64,000 bases of DNA from JANYHH01 sp965249745 (GTDB lineage Bacteria > Deinococcota > Deinococci > Deinococcales > JAAFIG01), in contig OZ252252.1 of assembly GCA_965249745.1 (NCBI GenBank), positions 310,001 through 374,000 on the forward strand, written 5' to 3'. The notes under the pieces were generated by a model that saw only the letters and a list, made by a program, of their open reading frames with translations, had not been told where the DNA came from and searched no databases. The position numbers and the translations under genes are program-made. Of this stretch, positions 58,371-64,000 are shown one piece after another; the stretch's first letter is position 1, and each line of letters opens with the position of its first letter.

Positions 58371-59168
58371 ATGGATTTGGAGCAGACAGAATCAGAGCAA
58401 GACACTGAAATTCAATTGATTGACGTTGATGCTAAGGCAACCCTCATTAAACTTGGAACGCAGACGAATGCTGATTTAACGGCTTATATTTCTGCTGATC
58501 TGCTCGAGCGCTACGAATTCTACAGTTTCCGTCACGCCGCTGAAATCCTAGCGACGAGTTGCAAGGCTGAATTCGATGAACTCCTGAACGCATTGCGTGC
58601 GTTTCATATCACGGTTTCAGATATCAAGACACCGGGCGGCAACGAATCAGCCATACCCAAAAAACTCACGGCGCTTTTGCGTCCTCAAGGCTGGAGAGAA
58701 ACCCGCGTTCAAGGCGATTTGATTGTCCGCAAACTGGTGCGCGGCGCTCGAGATGAAACTATTGAACAAGTGATGACGCTGGCAAACTTCATTGATGGAC
58801 ACAACATTGATTATGTCAAGAACCGCGTGGCGTTCGATATGGAATGGAACTCCAAAGACCAGACTTTCGACCGCGATTTATATGCTTTCAGCGCGTTTGC
58901 ACAGACCGGGGTCATCAGTGCAGGCGTGCTGCTAACCCGTAGTGCTGACCTCAATCCAGTGTTCACACAACTGGGCAATGATGACAAGGGTAAACCCATT
59001 CGCAATAAATACGGCGCGTCAACAACCTGGATGGGTAAGCTGTTGTACCGACTTGAGGCTGGGCGTAACGGTCCGTGTCCAGTGCTTGCGGTCGGAATTA
59101 AACCTGCGGTCATCACCGACCTCGCCGCGCACCTCGCGGCTGCTCCACAAAAAGGAGAACTGCCATGA
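58371..59168 (+). CDS. Putative type II restriction endonuclease, BglII/BstYI family
   Basis: 265 residues. The C-terminal half carries the family's core: NIDYVKNRVAFDMEWNSKDQ followed by TFDRDLYAFSAFAQTGVISA and GVLLTRSADL. Candidate active-site acids are Asp147 and Glu158 with Asn160, in the D-x(n)-E-x-Q/N pattern of this PD-(D/E)XK-related group. Characterised members (BglII, BstYI) cut at sites with a GATC core; the specificity here is unknown. Its stop overlaps the methyltransferase start by 4 nt. Composition is more AT-rich than recG, indicating transfer. Confidence 0.82.
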   Translation: MDLEQTESEQDTEIQLIDVDAKATLIKLGTQTNADLTAYISADLLERYEFYSFRHAAEILATSCKAEFDELLNALRAFHITVSDIKTPGGNESAIPKKLTALLRPQGWRETRVQGDLIVRKLVRGARDETIEQVMTLANFIDGHNIDYVKNRVAFDMEWNSKDQTFDRDLYAFSAFAQTGVISAGVLLTRSADLNPVFTQLGNDDKGKPIRNKYGASTTWMGKLLYRLEAGRNGPCPVLAVGIKPAVITDLAAHLAAAPQKGELP

Positions 59169-59836
59169 GTGTATCCACCGATTTTCTTGAGCGTTGTGCT
59201 GAACGCAAGTTTCATACTGTGCTCGCTGACCCACCGTGGCAATTTCAAAACCGCACGGGCAAAATGGCCCCTGAGCACCGCCGCTTGGCGCGTTACGGCA
59301 CGATGACGCTCGAGGAGATCAAAGCACTGCCCGTGACAGAGGTCGTGCAGGAGCCAGCACACCTGTACCTTTGGGTTCCGAACGCGCTGCTACCAGAAGG
59401 GCTGGCTGTTTTAGCTGCCTGGGGTTTCGAGTACAAAAGCAACATCGTCTGGCACAAAATCAGGAAGGACGGCGGACCAGACGGGCGCGGGGTCGGATTT
59501 TACTTTCGCAATGTAACAGAGTTGGTGTTGTTTGGTGTGCGCGGTAAGAGTGCGCGAACCCTGGCACCAGGACGGCGTCAAGTGAATTTCTTAGCAACAC
59601 AAAAGCGTGAACACTCGCGCAAGCCTGATGAGTTTTACGACATCGTGGAAGCGTGCAGTCAAGGGCCGCGGCTCGAGATGTTCGCCCGTGGATCACGTCC
59701 TCATTGGACGACATGGGGCAATCAAGCCGACGAGTACACGCCAACTTGGGCGACATACAGCAACCATTCTCGAGCCGAGCCGAAAGCGAAAAAACGACTC
59801 TCCGAACCCTCGGACTTGGTGCAACTTAATTTTTGA
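59165..59836 (+). CDS. MT-A70 family DNA N6-adenine methyltransferase
   Basis: 223 residues. The catalytic motif DPPW is in KFHTVLADPPWQFQNRTGKM, followed by ARYGTMTLEEIKALPVTEVV, HLYLWVPNALLPEGLAVLAA and the AdoMet region REHSRKPDEFYDIVEACSQG. MT-A70 enzymes methylate adenine N6; next to a BglII/BstYI-like endonuclease it is the protecting enzyme of a type II system. Whether it modifies a GATC-core site or something else, such as the abundant CTCGAG, cannot be read from sequence. The ATG overlaps the endonuclease stop by 4 nt. Confidence 0.9.
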   Translation: MSVSTDFLERCAERKFHTVLADPPWQFQNRTGKMAPEHRRLARYGTMTLEEIKALPVTEVVQEPAHLYLWVPNALLPEGLAVLAAWGFEYKSNIVWHKIRKDGGPDGRGVGFYFRNVTELVLFGVRGKSARTLAPGRRQVNFLATQKREHSRKPDEFYDIVEACSQGPRLEMFARGSRPHWTTWGNQADEYTPTWATYSNHSRAEPKAKKRLSEPSDLVQLNF

Positions 59837-60122
59837 TACTGTTTCTCCAAGCCTTTAATTCTCGGTGTTCTCTCAGCGCTGCTGTACAACGGTGAACACG
59901 CTTCGAGGCGGTCGCTCATCGCTTAACAAGCTCGCCTCGAGTCGCAACAGGGTTTGCGAGACTCCCCGTTCTGGCGATCACTGATTCCCTATTTCGCCCG
60001 TCAACTCGCACTGTTTCAGCCTTGAGTTTGCCCTAAACCCTGGCTTCTCAGCCAGACGCCAGGTTTCACATCCGCAACTCCTAGAGACTTCGCTCACGTT
60101 TCAGGCTCGAGGGAGGTCGTCC
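59837..60122. other. Intergenic stretch without recognisable features
   Basis: 286 bp between the methyltransferase and the lipoprotein gene. Apart from two CTCGAG sites and the Shine-Dalgarno GGGAGG of the next gene, I see no gene, hairpin with T run, or repeat here. Confidence 0.5.
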
Positions 60123-61565
60123 ATGAGATGGATTTTGCCGCTAGTGCTGACCGGGTGTAGTTTTTTCGGGGCGTCAACCATACCGGTCACACCGGCGTTG
60201 CCCCCGACACAGGTTCCACCCGCGCCGCCAGGTAATGCGGCTGTTACGAAGAAGCTCGTGGAGTTCGGCTGGGACAAGCCGCGCCCGGCGCAACTCACGA
60301 CCGCGAGGCTCGAGGGGGGCGTTTTTGATGGTGTGATGTTCGCCCCCAGTACCGGGGATCGCGTAATCGTGCCGGAGGTGTTGCCAGTGAAATCGTTTGA
60401 CGATGACATCGCAGCCCTGAAAAAAATTCGCTCAAGTAAATTGCAGAACAGTTTTTATGTCATCAACGTCAACACGGGAGCCTGGGATTGGTTTGACGAC
60501 GCGCAGTGGGGAAACGCCGAGGCGAACCTGTATCAACATGCCAGAGTTGCCAAACAGGGCGGTCTGCGCGGTTTGATGTTTGACCCGGAGGTCTACCAGT
60601 TTGATCTTTGGGCGTACAACTCGCAACCGAGACGCGCTCAGCACAGCTTCAAGGACTTTGAAACGCAGATGCGAAAGCGCGGGGCGCAAACCATGCGAGC
60701 CTTTGAGCGGGCGTATCCCGGCGTGACGGTGCTGAGCCTTTTCCTGTTCAGCGCTTTCGAGGCGGCCGCGGGTGCGACCTACGAATCTGCCCACGCGAGT
60801 CTCGAGGAGGACGGCAGTTTGGGCTTGTTCGCGGCCTTCGCAGAGGGGATGCTCGAGGCGGCGACGGAGGAGGCGGTCATGGTTGACGGGTTTGAACCCT
60901 CGTACTATCACTTGCGTCCGGCAGATTTCGAGGCGGGGCGCAGGCGCGTGTTTGTGGCCGCGCAGTTATTTGTGGCTCCCGCGTTGCGTCAGAAGTTCCA
61001 GCGTCAGGTGAAGTTTGCCAATGCCGTGTACGTGGACGGCGTGATGAACCTGTTCGATAGCGCTCGTTTTTTTGGGTACTACCTGAAGAACGACGATGAC
61101 CGCCGTGCTTTGCTTGCGCACAACGTTTATTACGGCTTGCAATCCTCCGACGAGTTCGTCTGGGTTTACGCGGAGAATATGAACTGGTGGGAGCGCACCA
61201 TTGGAACGCAGAGCAGTTTCAGCTCACTCGAGGCGGCCGTGAAGCGCGGGCGGCAAGAGCTGCTCGAGGGGCGGGCGCTGAGCGATGATCCGGCGGTGGC
61301 GGTTGCGCGTGCCGAGATTGCTTTCAACGCTAAGGTGGCTGTCGGTGGTGACATCCTCGGGCGGGCGGGGCTGAACATCACGTTTGGAGCCTTACAAAAT
61401 AATTGTGGGACTTGGGGCAACGCGCAACGCTGGAGTTGCACCATGCCCGGCGGCTCGAGTTTCACCGTGACGCCCACGGCGGAAGGCGCTTCGTTTCAAC
61501 CCGCCTCGAGATCGTTCAGCAATCTTGTGAAAGACGATTGGGGTGTCAGTTTCACCGCGAAATAA
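60123..61565 (+). CDS. Lipoprotein of unknown function, possibly a glycoside-hydrolase-like TIM barrel
   Basis: 480 residues. A short lipoprotein signal (MRWILPLVLTGC, lipobox Cys at 12) precedes a Pro-rich spacer and a large domain (about 40-410) with aromatic-rich strand ends such as GLMFDPEVYQFDLWAYN, VMVDGFEPSYYHLRP and VWVYAENMNWWERT, reminiscent of carbohydrate-active TIM barrels with acidic residues at strand ends. I recognise no named family. A small C-terminal beta domain (about 420-480) follows. GGGAGG precedes the ATG. It should be anchored in the cell envelope. Confidence 0.75.
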   Translation: MRWILPLVLTGCSFFGASTIPVTPALPPTQVPPAPPGNAAVTKKLVEFGWDKPRPAQLTTARLEGGVFDGVMFAPSTGDRVIVPEVLPVKSFDDDIAALKKIRSSKLQNSFYVINVNTGAWDWFDDAQWGNAEANLYQHARVAKQGGLRGLMFDPEVYQFDLWAYNSQPRRAQHSFKDFETQMRKRGAQTMRAFERAYPGVTVLSLFLFSAFEAAAGATYESAHASLEEDGSLGLFAAFAEGMLEAATEEAVMVDGFEPSYYHLRPADFEAGRRRVFVAAQLFVAPALRQKFQRQVKFANAVYVDGVMNLFDSARFFGYYLKNDDDRRALLAHNVYYGLQSSDEFVWVYAENMNWWERTIGTQSSFSSLEAAVKRGRQELLEGRALSDDPAVAVARAEIAFNAKVAVGGDILGRAGLNITFGALQNNCGTWGNAQRWSCTMPGGSSFTVTPTAEGASFQPASRSFSNLVKDDWGVSFTAK

Positions 61566-61607
61566 ATTTAATCGTCTCGAGGTTCAGCGCGAATCTCGAG
61601 AATAGAA

Positions 61608-61641
61608 AACCGGTTGCCTTTTCACGGGCAACCGGTTCTTT
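61608..61641. terminator. Bidirectional terminator between lipoprotein and efflux pump genes
   Basis: AACCGGTTGCC (61608-61618) pairs with GGCAACCGGTT (61627-61637), an 11-bp stem and 8-nt loop. It is followed by CTTT on the plus strand and, read on the minus strand, by TTTTCTATTC. Confidence 0.85.
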
Positions 61642-61658
61642 ATGGGTATGTACTCGAG

Positions 61659-63761
61659 TTACTCGGCGGCGGGTGCGGTGTAGCGACTGCCCGTGCGGAG
61701 CGGCAGTTCTGGCAGCGCCAGCGTGATGAAGAAGGCGATGATCGCCACCAAAATGCCCAGCTTGTAAATCGTCGTGATGCCATCGGTCAGGACTTGCTTG
61801 AAGGCAGCCCCGACCTTATCAACAGTCGTGGATACTTGCGTCAGCACGGTCTGCTTCGCGGTGTCCAAGCCGCTGGTCGCGCCCTTCACGGCCGCCTCGG
61901 TCGCAGCCGTGATCGCCCCGGCTTGCGCGGCATCCAAACCGGTCTTGATCTGCGCCAAGATTCCAGCTCGAGCCTTCGGGTTCTGAAGCGACTGGGCTGG
62001 GATGCGGGCCAGGTTAGCGCGCAGTGCGGCTGGCAGTTGCGGGTTCTTCAGAAGCGCTTGCCAAGCGGCCGGGTTGCCGCTGTTGACGACCCCTGAGATC
62101 GCGGCGTACTGCGCGGCGAAGCCCTTCTGGACGCTCGCGGCGATGCCGCCGGACTCGAGCGCGGTTTTCAGTTGCGCGGGCGTTTGCGAGTTGGCCAGGA
62201 CCGCTTTGATCGCGGCGGGGTCGTTGTCGCGTAAGGCCTTGGTGATGTTGGAACCGAAGTCGTCAAAGCTCTTTGAAACTGCCTCGGTCGCGCTTTTCTT
62301 GATCGCGACCGTGTCGAAGCGCAGGCTGTTGCCGCTGCCCTCGCTGCTGAGGCCGCCACCCTGACCGCCGGAGAACTGCTCGCGCATGGCTGGCGGGAGG
62401 TCGGCGGTCGCGGCTGTGATTGCGCCCGGCAGGTTTTGCGACAGATAATTGCCGAAGATGCTGAAGAAGATTGCCAGTCCGACGGTGCTGCCCATGCTGC
62501 GGAAGAAGGTTGCGGCGGATGTGGCGACACCGATCTTCTCTGGGCTGACGGCGTTCTGGACCGCCAGGGTATAGAGAGGGATGCTTGGTCCTAGACCCAG
62601 ACCCAACAGGATCATCTTGGCGAAGACCTCCCAGAAGGTGCTTTGTGGTGTCAACGTGAAGCCCACGATCGTGAAGCCGACCGTCAGGATGACCAGCCCA
62701 GCCAGCATCAGTGGTTTATAACGACCGAAGCGGCTCACCAGTTGACCGCTCAGAATATTGCCGATCACCAGACCGATCACGAGCGGCAGACCCGCGAAGC
62801 CGCTGGCCGTGGCGCTCAAACCGACGACGTTCTGCATGAAGATTGGCAGGAAGATGATCGCGCCGAAAAAGCCCATACCGATCACGAAGGCAGCCAAGTT
62901 AGCGATGGTGAACGTCTTATTGGAAAACAGGTGCATGTCTACGAGCGGGTCTTTGGCGCGTTGCTCAATCAGTACAAACACCACCAGAGCGACGGCTGAG
63001 AGCACGAACATGCCGATGATCTCAACGCTGCCCCAAAGGAAGCCAGTATCGCCCGGATTGACGGCTGTCTTGCCCAAGGAGAGCGCCAGCAGCAACGGGA
63101 TCAGCGCGGTCAGCAGTGCCACAGCGCCCGCGTAATCAATCGTCGGCTTGCTGGTCCCGAGGTGCAGGCGCGGCATCTTGGCGACGATGAATGCGACCGC
63201 GAGCGCCCCGACGGGCAGGTTCACGTAAAAAACCCAGTGCCAGGAAAGGTTATCGGTCAGAAAGCCGCCCGCAAGTGGCCCGACGACGCTCGAGATGCCG
63301 AAGACCGCGCCGAACAATCCGCTGTACTTACCCCGCTCGGCGGGCGGGAAGATGTCGGCGATAACTGCCAAAGCTGTGGTGAAGAGCGCGGCACTGCCCA
63401 AGCCCTGGACGCCCCTGGCTGCGATGATCTCCCAGGTTTCGGTGGAAAGACCGCTCAGCAAACTTCCCAACAAGAAAATGCCAATACCGACCAAGAGAAT
63501 GAGTTTGCGGCCGAACAAGTCGGACAGTTTGCCGTAAATCGGAACCATCACGGTGCTGGCGACAATGTAGGCAGTCGTGACCCAGACGAACAATCCGGCC
63601 GGGATTTTTAGGTCCGCCTGAATGCTGGGACCGGCCGTGGCGACGATTGTCTGATCCAAGGCGGCCAGGAGCACTCCCAAAAAGACGCCGATCAGCGTGA
63701 AGGTCTTTTCCTGTTGGGTGAGTTGCGGGATGGCGGGTGCGGCGAAAGCGGGTGCAGCCAT
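61659..63761 (-). CDS. DHA2-type MFS multidrug efflux transporter with a large C-terminal loop
   Basis: 700 residues, about 200 longer than usual EmrB/QacA-type pumps. The first 440 residues hold about 13 membrane segments with the MFS motifs LAALDQTIVATAGPSI (motif D1 region), YGKLSDLFGRK (motif A) and GAVFGISSVVGPLAGGFLTD (motif C). Residues about 445-660 form one long soluble, Ala/Gln-rich helical insert before the last segment (LGILVAIIAFFITLALPELP). Proton-driven export of drugs is expected. A GAAAGGAT ribosome site precedes the ATG. A partial gene lies upstream on the same strand. Confidence 0.9.
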   Translation of the reverse strand: MAAPAFAAPAIPQLTQQEKTFTLIGVFLGVLLAALDQTIVATAGPSIQADLKIPAGLFVWVTTAYIVASTVMVPIYGKLSDLFGRKLILLVGIGIFLLGSLLSGLSTETWEIIAARGVQGLGSAALFTTALAVIADIFPPAERGKYSGLFGAVFGISSVVGPLAGGFLTDNLSWHWVFYVNLPVGALAVAFIVAKMPRLHLGTSKPTIDYAGAVALLTALIPLLLALSLGKTAVNPGDTGFLWGSVEIIGMFVLSAVALVVFVLIEQRAKDPLVDMHLFSNKTFTIANLAAFVIGMGFFGAIIFLPIFMQNVVGLSATASGFAGLPLVIGLVIGNILSGQLVSRFGRYKPLMLAGLVILTVGFTIVGFTLTPQSTFWEVFAKMILLGLGLGPSIPLYTLAVQNAVSPEKIGVATSAATFFRSMGSTVGLAIFFSIFGNYLSQNLPGAITAATADLPPAMREQFSGGQGGGLSSEGSGNSLRFDTVAIKKSATEAVSKSFDDFGSNITKALRDNDPAAIKAVLANSQTPAQLKTALESGGIAASVQKGFAAQYAAISGVVNSGNPAAWQALLKNPQLPAALRANLARIPAQSLQNPKARAGILAQIKTGLDAAQAGAITAATEAAVKGATSGLDTAKQTVLTQVSTTVDKVGAAFKQVLTDGITTIYKLGILVAIIAFFITLALPELPLRTGSRYTAPAAE

Positions 63762-63815
63762 GATAGATCCTTTCGGGAGAACTTGAACCGGAAGCCGGGG
63801 AAAGATCAGAAATGC

Positions 63816-63998
63816 TTAACTCGAGTCCTTGTGTGCCTTGCCAAAATTCCCGAACCAACCCCGGTGATCGCCCGGTGGGACGCTCAGGCCAAGATCCTTG
63901 ATGCGGGCGACCATAATCTGTTGCAAGTGAGCGAGCGTGACACTCAGCCGCTCGAGTTCAGTCTCTTCTAAAGTACCTTCGGCGAAGCTGAGCAATTC
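63816..63998 (-). CDS. C-terminal end of an unidentified gene, possibly a MarR-type regulator
   Basis: Minus-strand frame entering from the window edge, 60 residues to a TAA at 63816: ELLSFAEGTLEETELERLSV, THLQ-like helix LAHLQQIMVARIKDLG, ending HRGWFGNFGKAHKDSS. The helical composition and the position just upstream of a drug efflux gene on the same strand would suit the end of a MarR-like regulator, but too little is present to assign a family. Gap to the pump ATG is 54 nt. Confidence 0.5.
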   Translation of the reverse strand, partial: ELLSFAEGTLEETELERLSVTLAHLQQIMVARIKDLGLSVPPGDHRGWFGNFGKAHKDSS

Positions 63999-64000
63999 CT

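Noticed and set aside
58371..59836. Idea that AGATCT should be avoided because of a BglII-like enzyme
   Set aside because: Several AGATCT sites are present in the window (for example near 13013, 38117 and 41466), so no avoidance is visible and specificity stays open.
60455..60475. Partial match to the Deinococcus radiation/desiccation response motif
   Set aside because: Only the left half resembles TTATGTCAT, it lies inside a coding region, and no gene start follows.
1..64000. CRISPR arrays, tRNA or rRNA genes, transposase genes
   Set aside because: None was recognised on either strand; the repeats found are short, few and lack regular spacers.

Overview
The window looks like chromosomal DNA of a diderm bacterium of the Deinococcota (Deinococcus-Thermus), probably a Deinococcales or Trueperales relative; no species is claimed. 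Evidence: an Omp85/BamA protein (outer membrane), a Thermus-type stand-alone proline dehydrogenase followed by P5C dehydrogenase, an M32 (Taq-type) carboxypeptidase, a BTAD regulator with an ATPase domain, and many genes whose start codon lies 5-8 nt after a TANNNT -10 box. That last feature is the leaderless-mRNA layout described for Deinococcus deserti. The chromosomal origin is inside the window.

Layout. 1-5145: LysR/DJ-1 pair, PEBP-like secreted protein, EVE and SCP2 proteins, alanine dehydrogenase with a divergent Lrp regulator. 5340-8898: BamA and a TIM-barrel isomerase-like protein. 8930-13565: proline catabolism (GntR regulator, PRODH, ornithine-cyclodeaminase-like protein, P5C dehydrogenase) with a toxin-antitoxin pair embedded in the operon. 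13629-14864: an AAC(3)-like gene and a gene-poor gap. 14865-20515: a rhamnose-type ABC importer with a DeoR regulator (rhaRSTPQ order). 20592-22958: AT-richer accessory segment with small unknown genes, DUF488 and an unknown partner. 23114-27484: surE, ruvX, prmC (with DnaA boxes inside it), jag, acetyltransferase. 27551-39200: aerobic form I CO dehydrogenase (coxMSL) with maturation genes coxG, coxD, coxE, XdhC-type proteins and several passengers. 39311-43987: stress protein, aldehyde dehydrogenase, minDE. 44109-49274: dnaN, oriC, dnaA, rsmG, parA, parB with two parS sites. 49384-54163: possible ssDNA-annealing protein, M32 peptidase, BTAD regulator. 54356-59836: GNAT, recG, a phd/vapC cassette bracketed by a duplicated recG 3' end, and a BglII/BstYI-like endonuclease with an MT-A70 methyltransferase. 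60123-64000: lipoprotein, DHA2-type efflux pump, and the end of an unidentified gene.

Genome-wide patterns. The palindrome CTCGAG is strongly over-represented: I counted 47 in bases 1-10000 and 44 in 27181-37260, against about 3 per 10 kb expected from composition. It occurs in genes in all reading frames and in gaps, and resembles the HIP1 repeat of cyanobacteria in behaviour though not in sequence. A second pattern is at least 20 leaderless-type promoters, which I used to choose several start codons. A third is clusters of DnaA boxes at oriC, inside prmC and upstream of the M32 peptidase gene. All counts and alignments were made by eye.
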